Source of the DNA: Bacteroidota bacterium
GTDB lineage: Bacteria > Bacteroidota > Bacteroidia > Bacteroidales > UBA7960
Assembly (NCBI GenBank): GCA_007693555.1
Contig: REDJ01000044.1
Location: 1 to 62,067, forward strand
Length of the DNA stretch: 62,067 nt
Reading direction: 5' to 3'
Below the pieces are notes generated by a model. That model had not been told where the DNA came from. It was given only the letters and a program-made list of their open reading frames with translations, and did no database searches. Made by a program: the position numbers and the translations under genes. Positions 17,353 to 28,500 of this stretch are shown one piece after another. Numbering within the stretch: the first letter of the stretch is position 1; each line of letters begins with the position of its first letter.

Positions 17353-18531
17353 ATGGCAGAGAATCTGAAATATGGAAAACGGGGAGTATCGGCATCAAAG
17401 GAGGATGTACATAACGCCATAAAGAATATTGACAAAGGGCTTTATCCCAATGCTTTTTGCAAAGTATTGCCAGATATCCTTGGCGGCAACCCTGATTACT
17501 GCAATATTATGCATGCTGATGGTGCGGGAACCAAATCCTCTCTGGCATACATTTACTGGAAAGAAACGGGTGATTTATCTGTTTGGAAAGGTATTGCACA
17601 GGATGCAATAGTCATGAATCTTGACGATCTTTTATGCGTTGGGGTAACTGATCAGATTGTTTTATCCTCAACCATTGGCAGAAACAAACTTTTAATTCCG
17701 GGTGAAGTTATTGCTGAGATCATCAATGGTACTGAAGAATTTCTTGAAAAAATGCGTAATTATGGAATAAATATCTGGTCGGCTGGTGGCGAAACTGCCG
17801 ATGTGGGAGACCTGGTAAAAACCATAATTGTGGATTCAACTGTAACAGCAAGAATTCCAAGAAAAGATATTATTTCAAACGATAAAATAAACGAAGGGGA
17901 TGTTATTGTGGGAATTTCTTCCTTTGGTAAATCCTCCTATGAGGAAAACTACAATGGCGGCATGGGTAGCAATGGGCTTACCTCTGCCCGTCATGATGTG
18001 TTCTCAAAGTTTTATGCAGAGAAATATCCTGAAAGTTATGACAATGCTCTGGATGATGAAGTAATATACAGCGGAAACCGCTTGATTACCGATTCTGTAA
18101 ATGGTATTGATGGATTAGACGCCGGAAAGTTGGTACTGTCACCTACCCGGACATATGCGCCCGTAATGGTGGAAATTTTCAAAAATAACAGGCATGTTAT
18201 TCACGGATTGATCCACAACAGCGGAGGCGCCCAAACCAAAGTACTTAATTTTATTGATGACCTCCTTGTGGTTAAGAATAATATGTTTCCCCTTCCTCCT
18301 TTATTCAGATTGATTCAGGAAGAATCCGGCACCAAATGGAAAGAAATGTACCAGGTATTTAATATGGGTCACAGAATGGAAATTTACCTTCAGGAAAAAT
18401 ATGCCACTGATATCATTGATATCTGCCGGATGTTTGACCTGGAAGCACAGGTAATAGGTTACTGCCAGAAAGGTCAGGGGAGAAAATTACGTATTGAATC
18501 GGAGCAGGGGAATTTTGAGTATCAATTGTAA
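17353..18531 (+). CDS. purM: AIR synthase (phosphoribosylformylglycinamidine cyclo-ligase), divergent Bacteroidota type
   Basis: The 392-residue protein belongs to the AIR-synthetase superfamily: GVSASKEDV, HADGAGTKSSLAY, a glycine-rich GGETADVGDLV, and the C-terminal HNSGGAQTK and FNMGHRMEIY. It should make 5-aminoimidazole ribotide from FGAM with ATP in purine synthesis. It is longer than E. coli PurM (about 345) and belongs to the variant annotated in Bacteroidota as AIR synthase-related. The ATG at 17353 was chosen; a TTG at 17332 would add seven lysine- and threonine-rich residues. It is followed by prfA and pyrF in the same direction. Confidence 0.88.
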   Translation: MAENLKYGKRGVSASKEDVHNAIKNIDKGLYPNAFCKVLPDILGGNPDYCNIMHADGAGTKSSLAYIYWKETGDLSVWKGIAQDAIVMNLDDLLCVGVTDQIVLSSTIGRNKLLIPGEVIAEIINGTEEFLEKMRNYGINIWSAGGETADVGDLVKTIIVDSTVTARIPRKDIISNDKINEGDVIVGISSFGKSSYEENYNGGMGSNGLTSARHDVFSKFYAEKYPESYDNALDDEVIYSGNRLITDSVNGIDGLDAGKLVLSPTRTYAPVMVEIFKNNRHVIHGLIHNSGGAQTKVLNFIDDLLVVKNNMFPLPPLFRLIQEESGTKWKEMYQVFNMGHRMEIYLQEKYATDIIDICRMFDLEAQVIGYCQKGQGRKLRIESEQGNFEYQL

Positions 18532-18555
18532 AACCATTGTTTTTTAGTAATTTTG
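18526..18555 (+). promoter_or_regulatory. Candidate prfA-pyrF promoter
   Basis: A -33 TTG at 18526-18528, inside the purM stop region, a 19-nt spacer and a -7 TAATTTTG at 18548-18555 fit the Bacteroidota consensus. The leader to the prfA ATG would be about 80 nt. Confidence 0.55.
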
Positions 18556-18643
18556 TGGGCTATTTTCCAATAATAGCTTAAATTAATTTTCCTTATCTGA
18601 AATCAAATCCTTTCAGATTTACACATGCTTATAATTGAAATTT

Positions 18644-19717
18644 ATGTTATTAGAAAAACTTGAAGCCATACATAACAGGTTTAAAGAAGTTTCGCAATTA
18701 ATTGCCGATCCTGAGGTTATTGCCGATATGAAGCGTTATATCCAGCTCAATAAAGAGTATAAGGATCTGGAAGAAATTGTTGAAGCTTACAAGGAATATA
18801 AAAATGTGCTTGACAATATAAAATCTTCAAAAGAAATACTGGCAACTGAAAAGGATGAAGAATTTCGTGAAATGGCTAAGTTTGAGCTGGAGGATTTGAA
18901 TACAAAACAACGTGTACTGGAAGAAAAAATCAAATTAATGCTGGTGCCTTCTGACCCGCAGGACGGGAAAAATGCCATTGTTGAGATTCGTGCCGGAACA
19001 GGAGGTGATGAGGCTGCTATTTTTGCAGGTGATTTGTTTCGTATGTACACTAAATTCTGTGAAAAGCAGGGATGGAAAACCGAGGTTGTTGATATGAATG
19101 AAGGCACTTCGGGAGGCTTTAAAGAGGTCGTTTTCAATGTCTCGGGTAATAAGGTCTATGGCATTATGAAATATGAATCAGGTGTACATCGTGTTCAAAG
19201 GGTACCTCAAACCGAGACCCAGGGCAGGGTGCATACTTCAGCCGCTACGGTTGCTGTTTTGCCCGAAGCAGATGAATTTGATATTGACCTGAAAATGAAT
19301 GATGTAAGAAAGGATACCTACTGTTCTTCCGGACCCGGTGGCCAATCTGTAAACACAACTTATTCCGCTGTGCGACTTACCCATATTCCTACCGGTATTG
19401 TTGTAACCTGTCAGGACCAGAAATCTCAGATAAAGAATTTTGAAAAAGCCCTGAAAGTTTTGCGCACCCGTCTGTTTGACATGGAGTATAAAAAGTATCT
19501 GGATGAAATTGCCTCCCAGCGTAAAACCATGGTATCAACCGGTGACAGATCGGCTAAAATCCGCACATACAATTATCCCCAGGGAAGGGTTACAGATCAT
19601 CGGATCGCACTTACGCTCTACAACCTTTCAGCAATTATGGATGGTGAAATTTATGAAATTATTGATGCATTACAGGTAGCTGAAAATGCAGAAAAACTCA
19701 AGGAAGGTGTAGCTTAA
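18644..19717 (+). CDS. prfA: Peptide chain release factor 1
   Basis: The 357-residue factor reads UAA and UAG and triggers peptide release. The GGQ catalytic motif is at 232-234 within [10 protein letters not shown]. The RF1-type anticodon tripeptide P-x-T appears as PQT (188-190) in [14 protein letters not shown], which separates it from RF2 (SPF). The first 100 residues are a charged helical domain as expected. Start at the ATG at 18644 ([10 protein letters not shown]) rather than a TTG nine bases upstream. pyrF follows 4 bp after the stop, so the pair is one operon. Confidence 0.95.
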   Translation: MLLEKLEAIHNRFKEVSQLIADPEVIADMKRYIQLNKEYKDLEEIVEAYKEYKNVLDNIKSSKEILATEKDEEFREMAKFELEDLNTKQRVLEEKIKLMLVPSDPQDGKNAIVEIRAGTGGDEAAIFAGDLFRMYTKFCEKQGWKTEVVDMNEGTSGGFKEVVFNVSGNKVYGIMKYESGVHRVQRVPQTETQGRVHTSAATVAVLPEADEFDIDLKMNDVRKDTYCSSGPGGQSVNTTYSAVRLTHIPTGIVVTCQDQKSQIKNFEKALKVLRTRLFDMEYKKYLDEIASQRKTMVSTGDRSAKIRTYNYPQGRVTDHRIALTLYNLSAIMDGEIYEIIDALQVAENAEKLKEGVA

Positions 19718-19721
19718 TAAT

Positions 19722-20591
19722 ATGAAAAAAGAAAATCTTGTAAATATAATCAAATCAAAAAAATCATTTCTGTGTGTGGGCCTGGATAGTGATCCCACAA
19801 AAATACCCTCCTGTTTGAATGTGAAGGATGACCCGGTTTTTGAATTCAATAAACGGATTATTGACGCTACCCTCCCTTATGCAGTAGCATATAAGCCCAA
19901 TATTGCTTTTTATGAAAGCAGTGGCAGCGAAGGTTGGAAAAGCCTGGAAAAAACAATGAATTACATAAAAAGCCTGAATTCAGAAGTTTTTACTATAGCT
20001 GATGCCAAAAGGGGAGATATTGGTAATTCTGCAGCTCATTATGCAAAGGCATTTTTTGAAAAAATGGATTTTGACGCTATTACTGTTAGTCCATATATGG
20101 GATATGACTCTATTGAACCATTTCTGGCTTATGAGGATAAATGGGCAATAATACTGGCACTTACATCAAATGTCGGCTCAGTGGATTTTCAGGTTACTCA
20201 GTTCCAGTTGCCTTATCTTCTTGAAAAATTGGGTATAAAAACATGCTATGGAAAAAGTCTTTATGAATTGGTGATTGAAAAATCTTTGACCTGGTCAGGC
20301 AGTAAAAATATTATGTTTGTGGTTGGAGCTACACAATCCGGTATGATAAAAAATATCAGGGAAATAGCGGGAGATTCATTTCTTCTTGTACCGGGAGTGG
20401 GGGCACAGGGAGGGAGTTTGCGTGAAGTTTCCGCCAATGGCATGACCAGCGATTGCGGATTGCTTGTTAATGCCTCCAGAAGTATAATCTTTGCCTCCGG
20501 TGAAAAAGACTTTGATAAAATAGCGGCCCGAGAGGCATTAAAACTTCAGAAAGAAATGGAGATTCTTTTGAGGGAAAGAGAAGTAATATGA
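19722..20591 (+). CDS. pyrF: Orotidine 5'-phosphate decarboxylase, PyrF type 2
   Basis: The 289-residue enzyme makes UMP from OMP in the last step of pyrimidine synthesis. The catalytic signature DAKRGDIGN includes Asp94, Lys96 and Asp99. FLCVGLDSDP at the start and PGVGAQGG further on are phosphate-binding parts. The length and the long insertions place it in the type 2 group found in Bacteroidota, mycobacteria and Myxococcus rather than the shorter E. coli type. It is translationally close to prfA. Confidence 0.95.
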   Translation: MKKENLVNIIKSKKSFLCVGLDSDPTKIPSCLNVKDDPVFEFNKRIIDATLPYAVAYKPNIAFYESSGSEGWKSLEKTMNYIKSLNSEVFTIADAKRGDIGNSAAHYAKAFFEKMDFDAITVSPYMGYDSIEPFLAYEDKWAIILALTSNVGSVDFQVTQFQLPYLLEKLGIKTCYGKSLYELVIEKSLTWSGSKNIMFVVGATQSGMIKNIREIAGDSFLLVPGVGAQGGSLREVSANGMTSDCGLLVNASRSIIFASGEKDFDKIAAREALKLQKEMEILLREREVI

Positions 20592-20628
20592 AATACATCT
20601 GATGAATAGCTGATTGCGTAAGAATAAA

Positions 20629-20663
20629 AAAAGCGGGCTTTATAAGATGAATGCCCGCTTTTT
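20629..20663. terminator. Bidirectional terminator between pyrF and ilvE
   Basis: An 11-bp stem AAAAAGCGGGC / GCCCGCTTTTT with a 13-nt loop. A-tract and T-tract flank it on both sides, so it can end transcription from pyrF (plus) and ilvE (minus). Confidence 0.85.
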
Positions 20664-20666
20664 CTG

Positions 20667-21686
20667 TTAGTCAAGGAAAGTTACCCAGCCATAGGTATCA
20701 GGCTCTTCACCGTATTGTATGGCCTGTAGTTTTCTGTAAAGCTTTTCTGAAACAGGGCCCGCTTTGCCATCTTTGCAGAATTCATAAACTTGTCCGGTTT
20801 CACGGTCAACAATCTTTTTAATAGGTGATATGATAGCAGCTGTTCCGCACGCACCTACTTCTTCAAATTCAGCGAGTTCTTCCACAGCAACTGCTCTTCT
20901 TTCTACTTCCATACCCATATCCCGGGCAAGTTGCATAAGACTTTTATTAGTGATAGAAGGTAGAATGGAATCCGATTTAGGTGTAATATATTTATTTCCT
21001 TTTATGGCAAAAAAATTGGCAGGTCCGGCCTCATCAATGTATTTGTTTTCTTTTGCCTCCAGGAATAAAACGGCAGGATAACCTTCGGCTTTTGCCCGCT
21101 CGGTTGGCTTCAGACCACCGGCATAGTTACCACCAACTTTTATAGCGCCGGTTCCCTGGGGGGCAGCCCTGTCATAATCTCTTACAATTTGGATGTTAAC
21201 AGGATTAAAACCCTCTTTAAAATAAGGACCTACGGGGCCTACAAATACCATAAAAAGATATTCCTTTGCCGGACTTACACCTACCTGAACACCTGTTCCA
21301 ATTAACAAAGGTCTGATGTAAAGAGCTGCACCATGTCCAAATGGGGGCACATACTTTTCATTGAGCCTGACGGCTTTTGTCACCATTTTATAAAAAATTT
21401 CATCAGGTACTTCTGCCATCATTATACCCTGCGCTGACTGGCGCATTCGTGCAGCATTATCCTGCCAGCGGAAAAGTCGTATCTTTTCATCTTTACCCCT
21501 GAAAGCTTTCATCCCTTCAAAAGCTTCCTGGCCATAGTGAAGACAGGTAGCTGCCATGTGGATGTTAATGAACTCAGAGGATGAAACCTCTATTTCACCC
21601 CACTTGCCGTCGCGATAATAACAGCGTACATTATAATCTGTCTTGAAATAGCCAAAAGGGAGCCCGCCCCAATCTATATTTTGCAT
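20667..21686 (-). CDS. ilvE: Branched-chain amino-acid aminotransferase
   Basis: The 339-residue PLP enzyme of fold type IV transfers amino groups between Leu/Ile/Val and 2-oxoglutarate. The PLP lysine is Lys183 in GAIKVGGNYAGG. LHYGQEAFEGMKAF (49-62) and YIRPLLIGTG near 123 are typical of the IlvE type 2 branch. C-terminal CGTAA-x-I-SPI helps bind PLP phosphate. It stands alone. It may also supply branched 2-oxoacids to the oxidoreductase at 7.9-10.5 kb (inference). Confidence 0.95.
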   Translation of the reverse strand: MQNIDWGGLPFGYFKTDYNVRCYYRDGKWGEIEVSSSEFINIHMAATCLHYGQEAFEGMKAFRGKDEKIRLFRWQDNAARMRQSAQGIMMAEVPDEIFYKMVTKAVRLNEKYVPPFGHGAALYIRPLLIGTGVQVGVSPAKEYLFMVFVGPVGPYFKEGFNPVNIQIVRDYDRAAPQGTGAIKVGGNYAGGLKPTERAKAEGYPAVLFLEAKENKYIDEAGPANFFAIKGNKYITPKSDSILPSITNKSLMQLARDMGMEVERRAVAVEELAEFEEVGACGTAAIISPIKKIVDRETGQVYEFCKDGKAGPVSEKLYRKLQAIQYGEEPDTYGWVTFLD

Positions 21687-21953
21687 AATTATAGGTTTTA
21701 TTTATATGTTACGGATTGTTTACCTCGCATGCTAAATTATAACAAACTTTTAAAATAATACAAAAAATTGCCAACAATTTGTAAGGATTTTATGAGATTT
21801 TTTTTAATGTTAACATTTCGAAATTTATTGTTAAAATCCGAAACAGATATCATTTCCTGATTTAAAGAAATGGTTATGCAAATGCTGATAAAGGAATAAA
21901 AACTATGAGAAAAGTAATTAAGATGAAGCAGGAAAAATCAAAATGATATAGTA

Positions 21954-24308
21954 CTACTTATGGATTCTGGAATTTATGATTTCGATGAGTTTGTTTTCAT
22001 CAATGGGTTTGGAAACATAATCATCCATTCCTGCATTGATAAATCTTTCTCTGTCGCCTGGAATAGCATAACCGGTTATTGCAATGATGGGGATGCGGTT
22101 ATTGGATGAGTTTTGCTTCTCATGTTCCCGTATTTTTTGTGTGGCCTCAAACCCGTCCATCTTAGGCATTTGACCATCCATTAGAATTATATCATATTGA
22201 TTTTTCTGGTATTTCTCAAAAGCAACCTGGCCATTGGGTGCTGTGTCAACAGTCCAACCCTGGGATTTCAGGAATCCGGCAAGGTAAAGTTGATTTATAG
22301 CATCATCTTCTGCTACGAGAATTTTTATTTGCTGGTCTTTCACTATATCCTGCTCAATTTGGTTTTGTTCAGGCTTTTCTGAATCTTTTGACTTTTTGGA
22401 AATTATCAGGGGTATTCGGAAAGAAACTGTACTTCCCTTATTATATTGGCTTTCAAAGCTTACAGTACCATTCATGAGCCCCACAAGACTTTTAACTATG
22501 CTCAGGCCTAGTCCTGTTCCCTGGTATTCCTTTTTAGTTGAAATATCCAACTGGGTAAATGACTCAAACATTTTTGGTATATCTTCCTCTTTTACCCCTA
22601 TTCCTGTATCCTTCACCTGAAAACTGACCATTACATTTCCGGGCTTTTGATTCATGCTGTCAACAATTATTTCAACTTTACCCTGGCTGGTAAATTTAAT
22701 TGCATTATTGATAAGATTATTCAGTATTTGTACTATTTTTTTCTCATCACCGTAAAGTTCTTTGGGAGTTCCTTCCTTAATTGAATAATTGATTTCAAGG
22801 TCCTTGTTTTTTGCCTGATGCTCAAAAGAACTCAAGGTGTAAGATAAAATATCATCAAGATTAAAATTGGCAAAGGTAAGGTCAACTTTTTTAGCCTCAA
22901 TCTTAGAGAAATCGAGTATATCATTGAGGATGCTCAGAAGATTTCTCGAAGAAATTATTATGGAATCAAGATATTGCTTTTGTTCATCATTCACTGACGT
23001 TTTAGCCAAAGTATTACTCATACCAATTATGGCATTGAGAGGATTTCGAATTTCATGGCTCATATTTGCAAGAAATTCTGACTTTGCTTTATTGGCTCTT
23101 TCAGCAACTTCTTTTGCTTTGAATAGTTCTTCTTTTTCTTTTCTTTCGGTTATATCCCTTGATACACAAACAATTTCCTGGACAAGGTTGGTGTTTTGAT
23201 TATAAATTACCTGGTTATTTGTTTCAAACCATATGTACGAGCCATCTTTTTTTCTTATCCTGTAACTTTCGATAAATGAGCTGGTCCTGTTTTCAAGTAA
23301 AAGAATATGATTCTTGCGTATTATTTCCACATCTTCGGGATGGATGAAGTGATAAGCTGATAGGCCTGTAAGATCATCAGGTTGATAACCGAGAAGCCTT
23401 GTACATGCAGGTGAAACATAAAGATAAGTGCGATCCCAGTTATGTTTGGAAATCATATCGCTGGAATTATCGGCAAGTATGCGATAACGTTCTTCACTAT
23501 GCCTGATCACCTCTTCAGCCTGTTTTCTTTCTGTAATGTTTCTTATGGTTCCAATGATTTTACGGGGTTGGTTGTTATGATCAAATAAATATTTACAGGT
23601 GAATGAAGTGGGAATTTTTTGTCCGTTTTCCTTACTAAGATATACCTCATAGTCTGAAAAAGCTCCTTTTTCCCTGAGTTGTTTAAGAAATTCACTTTCC
23701 TGGGTTTTATCGGTAAAAAGGGGCAAATCAAGTATGTCTTCTTTTCGAATGTTCAGCATGTTTTCCACAGAAGGGGATATCTCAAGAATAATCCCTTCAA
23801 GTGAAAGTTCAAAATATATATCCTGAATATTTTCAAATATGCTTCTGTATTTTTCCTCACTTTTTTTAAGGGCAGTCTGTGATTGGTTAAGCTTGTTTTC
23901 TATGTCAATATGGTTGATTACCTGTTGAATAACAGTAGGCAGTAAATCAATGAAACTACTGTCTTTTATCATGTAATCAAGAGCGCCAAGCTTCATCATG
24001 TCAACAGCAGTTTTCTCATCACCATGCCCGGTTATAATAATAAAAGGTATTTCAATGTTGTCTTTTCTAAGAATTTTTATCAATTGCTCTCCGCTCATTT
24101 CGTATAGCTGAAAGTCAAGTAATAATAAATCTGCGCTTTTTTCATTGGTGGTTAACCACTCAATGGCTTCATTACCTGAATAAAAACCTCTGGTATTATA
24201 ATTGTTTCTTTGAAGGGTTTTTTGGATCAATGTATTCAAAGCCACATCATCTTCAACCACTACTATAGTATAAATTTGCGTTGTATCTGATTTATATTGA
24301 TTTTGCAT
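21954..24308 (-). CDS. Hybrid sensor histidine kinase: REC-PAS-PAS-HisKA-HATPase-REC
   Basis: The 784-residue cytosolic kinase has no transmembrane helix. Domains: an N-terminal receiver (about 13-130; acceptor Asp65 in LLLLDFQLY), PAS (150-265), PAS (270-390, with ITERK linkers), HisKA with His418 in NMSHEIRNPL, HATPase (about 510-640; N-box NNLINNAIKF, G-box GTGLGLSIVKSL) and a C-terminal receiver (about 665-784; Asp in ILMDGQMPKMDG). The N-terminal receiver suggests it takes phosphate from another kinase. It ends the minus-strand signalling block, 98 bp after a single-domain regulator that may feed it. Confidence 0.93.
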   Translation of the reverse strand: MQNQYKSDTTQIYTIVVVEDDVALNTLIQKTLQRNNYNTRGFYSGNEAIEWLTTNEKSADLLLLDFQLYEMSGEQLIKILRKDNIEIPFIIITGHGDEKTAVDMMKLGALDYMIKDSSFIDLLPTVIQQVINHIDIENKLNQSQTALKKSEEKYRSIFENIQDIYFELSLEGIILEISPSVENMLNIRKEDILDLPLFTDKTQESEFLKQLREKGAFSDYEVYLSKENGQKIPTSFTCKYLFDHNNQPRKIIGTIRNITERKQAEEVIRHSEERYRILADNSSDMISKHNWDRTYLYVSPACTRLLGYQPDDLTGLSAYHFIHPEDVEIIRKNHILLLENRTSSFIESYRIRKKDGSYIWFETNNQVIYNQNTNLVQEIVCVSRDITERKEKEELFKAKEVAERANKAKSEFLANMSHEIRNPLNAIIGMSNTLAKTSVNDEQKQYLDSIIISSRNLLSILNDILDFSKIEAKKVDLTFANFNLDDILSYTLSSFEHQAKNKDLEINYSIKEGTPKELYGDEKKIVQILNNLINNAIKFTSQGKVEIIVDSMNQKPGNVMVSFQVKDTGIGVKEEDIPKMFESFTQLDISTKKEYQGTGLGLSIVKSLVGLMNGTVSFESQYNKGSTVSFRIPLIISKKSKDSEKPEQNQIEQDIVKDQQIKILVAEDDAINQLYLAGFLKSQGWTVDTAPNGQVAFEKYQKNQYDIILMDGQMPKMDGFEATQKIREHEKQNSSNNRIPIIAITGYAIPGDRERFINAGMDDYVSKPIDENKLIEIINSRIHK

Positions 24309-24406
24309 TATACAATTTATTATGGTCGAGAGCTTGTGGTTAAAATATTAAATATAGTCAATTATATAAACTTTTCAGCAGGAAGCAATAAATAAAGTAT
24401 GATAAT

Positions 24407-24844
24407 CTATCCTGCTTTGGGGATTTCTACTATTTCAAGAAAATAACCAAGTCTGTTGACAACATCTATAAACTTTTCGTAATCAATGGGTTTGACAATA
24501 TAACTGTTGCAGCCTAGTTTATGGCATAAATCCACCTCGTCAGGTGCATCCGTAGTAGTTATCATGATTACAGGGATTTTTTTAAGAACCGGGTCACTTT
24601 TCATCTTCTGAAGTACTTCAATACCGTCAACCCTGGGCATCTTAATATCAAGAAGCAGGATGTATCCTGAACTCTGATCCGGATTAAACAAAGAGTCAAT
24701 TCGGTCAAAATAATTTAAAACTTCCTCTCCGTCATTCAAATGCAAAACCGGATTTGCTATCCCGGCTTTTTTCAGGCTCCGTTTTATTAAAAATGCATGT
24801 CCTTCATCATCCTCGGCTATCAATATGGTAACATCTTTCTTCAT
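24407..24844 (-). CDS. Single-domain response regulator (Rcp1/CheY-like)
   Basis: A 145-residue receiver with no output domain. The acidic pocket EDDE is at 11-14, the phospho-acceptor is Asp66 in LLLDIKMP, T/S switch residue in IMITTTD, and the conserved lysine is in YIVKPID. The insertion before the acceptor (SLFNPDQSSGY) is typical of phytochrome-linked Rcp1-type regulators. It probably passes phosphate between kinases, most simply to or from the adjacent hybrid kinase. Confidence 0.9.
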   Translation of the reverse strand: MKKDVTILIAEDDEGHAFLIKRSLKKAGIANPVLHLNDGEEVLNYFDRIDSLFNPDQSSGYILLLDIKMPRVDGIEVLQKMKSDPVLKKIPVIMITTTDAPDEVDLCHKLGCNSYIVKPIDYEKFIDVVNRLGYFLEIVEIPKAG

Positions 24845-25504
24845 CTGATTGAAATTTTTTTAATCCTGCATAATGTATTGCTCATTTACCCTGTTGAAAA
24901 TCATCTGCCAATTTATCAATTTATTTTGAAATAATTGATAAAGATGTCATTAAATCTGAGAAATTTTGTTTTTAAGGGAAGTTAATAGCCTCTTCAAAGA
25001 GGTGAAAATAATTGTCAGGAAATTTGTTCTTTGGATGTAATATCCTGAGGCAAAGCTTTTCTGTTATTTAATTCAACAACAGTAAGAACGCAGTTTTTTT
25101 GGTCTGCAGTTGACCCGGTGTGTATAAAACAGCAAATCTGATTGCCAGACTTTTCATTAATCCTTGACGGTTGCCATTTGGGGAGAAATTGCTGAATGGC
25201 ACTTTGACCATTATCCTGAAAACAGTTTTTTTCTGTATCTCCTGTTTCAATGATATCAGAACAATTTAAACCGGAAAGTTCTTGTTAAACAATAAAAAGG
25301 CAGCTAATACTCCTTTATGTTCAAAAATATTGATAAACAAAAGATTAAATATTTGAAGAATCATTAAATTATCATTTAAAGAAAACACACTCTTTTAAAG
25401 ACCTATAGTGTTTTTGTTACAAAAGCTTTAATCGCACTGATAAGAATTATTTCTTTACATGGATTCAAAAAAATCAAACTTTGATACCATACCGGTTTTA
25501 TTCT
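24845..25504. other. 660-bp region without a convincing gene
   Basis: This is the largest gap in the signalling block. No start-to-stop ORF with protein-like features was found. On the minus strand, 25284 down to 25015 stays open for about 90 codons with reasonable composition (Cys, Trp and Asn/Gln present; ends in TSKEQIS) but has no start codon and is preceded by a stop. It may be a decayed coding fragment. The rest is AT-rich. Confidence 0.4.
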
Positions 25505-28500
25505 TTAACTTGTTTTTTGCTCAAGTGATAATACAGCTGCCACAACCTGTTTACTCTCATCAAATACAGGAGAAGCGTTTACATTCAAAGTCAGCCTGGA
25601 ATTATCAGAATAATGTAAAGTGTGAATAATATTAAAAACAGACCCGCCCTTGTGTATAACGTGTTCAACAATATCAGGTTTTAACAAATCAGAACCCTGG
25701 GGGTGAATTCCAAGCTTTTTAAGAGTTATTCCTTTACTCAGATGATTTTCTTTGATATTGAATATCTTTTTCGCAAGAGCATTGGCGAAAGTAACTTTTT
25801 TGTTTTTATCAATGACGAGCTTCGCAACAGGGCTGTTTTCAAGTATTCTTGTCAGCAAATCTCTTTCCTGAATAAGTTTATCTTCTAGTTTTCTCTTTTC
25901 AGTAATGTCAAGCAAAGTACAAACTACTCCCTCTACTTGTTCATTCTCATCAAATATAGGAGAGCCATTTATGCTTAATGTGATTTTATTTCCATTAGGC
26001 CACTGAATGTTATGTACTATATCGAAAACCGGTTTTGCTGTCTTTTTTACAATACTGAAAGGAAGTTTACTTTGTGGAAAGCTATTTCCATGAACATCAG
26101 TAATTTTCCATTTTGGTGCATTGTAATTTCTGCTGATAATTTCTTTTTTGGAAAGACCCAAAACCTTTTCTGCCATTTGATTGGCATATGTTATATTTCC
26201 TTTATTGTCAAGTATCGTACTTGCAATGGGGCTGTTGTTGAGCACAGAAATCAGTAATTTGGACTTTCTTTCTATTTTTTCCTCAAAAAGCTTGCGTTCA
26301 GTTATATCAAAGAAAGTGATAACAACACCATCAATTGCATTTTCAACTGTGCGATAGGGGAGAATTCGCATAAAGAACCAGTTTTTATTTTTTCCCTGCA
26401 CCTCAGTTTCTTTGGGTATTAAAGTACGAAGAACATTTTCAATATCTTCAATAAAAGTTGCATATAAACTGTTAAGTGCCAAATGATGTATAGGCCTGCC
26501 TATATCCATATCCAGGATATTGATAGCCGACGCCACGGCAGGTGTGAATTTTCTGATTCGTAAGTTACGATCCAGAAAGATTGTGCCGATAGAGGTGTTT
26601 TTAAGCAGATTGTTTATATCATTATTTAATTGGGTAAGTTCCTCAATTTTGTTCTGATATTCGCTGTTTACGGTATAAAGCTCTTCGTTAACTGATTGCA
26701 ACTCTTCGTTGGTTGACTGTAATTCCTCATTGGATGAAATAAGCTCTTCATTTGTGGCCTGTAGTTCTTCGTTTGAGGTTCCCAGTTCCTCAATTGTAGC
26801 CTGAAGGTTTTCTTTGGTATACTTTAATTCAAGCTCTAAATCTTTAATTTGCTGGTTAGTATCATATTCAACCGATTGCTGGTGTTTATCAGTTGATTTT
26901 TGCCTGTAAGTTTTTTTCTCCTCAATGGCAATTAGAAGTAATCTGAGGTTATTACTTTTTTCTTTTAGAGGTTTAACCTTAATATTCAGCAGAATTATGC
27001 TGCCTTTTTCTTTCAGTTTAAAATCCTTATATACTATTTCTTTGTTTTCCTTGAAAGCTTTGTGAATAGCAATGGTAATGGTAGTACTTAGTTCTTTTCT
27101 GATAAGGTTCAGGATATCAAATGAGGCTTTACCTGCAGGGAAATTAACGAATTTGTTTACATCATTGAAAATATGAACGATTTCATAGTTTTCATTAATA
27201 ATAATTGAGGGAGGTATAAATTCATTTATTACAGATTCGAAAATATTTTCTGTATTTACATTTTTTCCAACCGGAACATTGAATGCGTTTTCAGTTAAAT
27301 CTTTGCTTTTCTTTCTTTGGCTGAGATTGGGAACAAGCAAATCGTTAACATTTTCTGATGTAAATCCTTCTTTGTAGGTATAGATTTTCCATTTGCTGCT
27401 AATGGTATTAAAGTTTTTGGTATGGTCGCCAAGAGATTCGCTCGAACCCAGAAAAAGAAAACCGTTTTTACTCATTGAAAAATGAAACAATGTAAGAATC
27501 TTTTTTTGCATCACGGGCTTAAGATAAATAAGCATGTTCCGACAGCTTATCAAGTCAATTTTTGAGAATGGAGGGTCTTTAATGATATTATGAGTGGCAA
27601 AAATTACCATTTTACGGATATCTTCTTGTATCAGATAGCCCTTTTCTTTTTTAGTAAAATATTTTTTTAATCTATCAACAGACACATCAGCCATAATACT
27701 TTCCGGATAAAAGCCAAAGCTTCCATATTCAATAGATTCTTTATCCAAATCGGTAGCAAAAATTTTTACATCTCTTTCTTGTCCTGAGAAATCCATAAAT
27801 TCTTTTAGAAGAATAGCAATAGAGTAAGCTTCTTCACCCGTGCTGCATCCAACAGACCATATTCTGATGGTTTCATCCTTTTCTTTGTTTTTTAAAAGTT
27901 GAGGTATAACCTGCTGTTTTATTATTTCAAAACTTTCCGTATCACGAAAGAACTTTGTAACACCAATAAGTAATTCCTTGTAAAGAATATTTACTTCGCT
28001 GGGTGATTGCTGCAGAAAACTTATATAAGCTTCAAAGCTTTCTATTTGATTGATGCTAATACGCCTTTCAAGTCGACGGATAATGGTATTGGGTTTATAA
28101 TATGAGAAATCTACACCTACTTTTTCCCGTATCAAAGCCATTATTTTAGCCAATGAATTCTCAAATATAGAAAGGTCTTTTTCTTCTTCGTCTGCATTTG
28201 AAAGAGGGTGTTCAACATATTTAAGCAACTCTTTTGGCATTCGCTCAGCAGGTATTACATAATCAACCAATCCTGTTGCAATAGCACTTTTGGGCATCCC
28301 GTCAAATTTTGCTGAGGTATCGTCTTGTGCCATTACCATACCACCGGCACCTTTTATTGCACGTATGCCAAGTGTACCATCACTACCGGTTCCGGAGAGT
28401 ATGACACCTATTGCTCTGTCTGCAAAATCATCAGCCAGGGACCGGAAGAAAATATCTATAGGAAGGTTAATAACATGCTGATGGTTTTGTTCTGTAAGAA

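Noticed and set aside
25068-25250. 60-codon ORF on the minus strand
   Set aside because: Low-complexity composition without motif; the neighbouring frame without start is more protein-like, so neither is annotated as a gene.
26640-26830. Tandem-repeat-like DNA that resembles a CRISPR or satellite
   Set aside because: It encodes heptads of a coiled coil (E-E-L-Q/I type) inside the CheB-CheR-PAS gene and lacks spacers.
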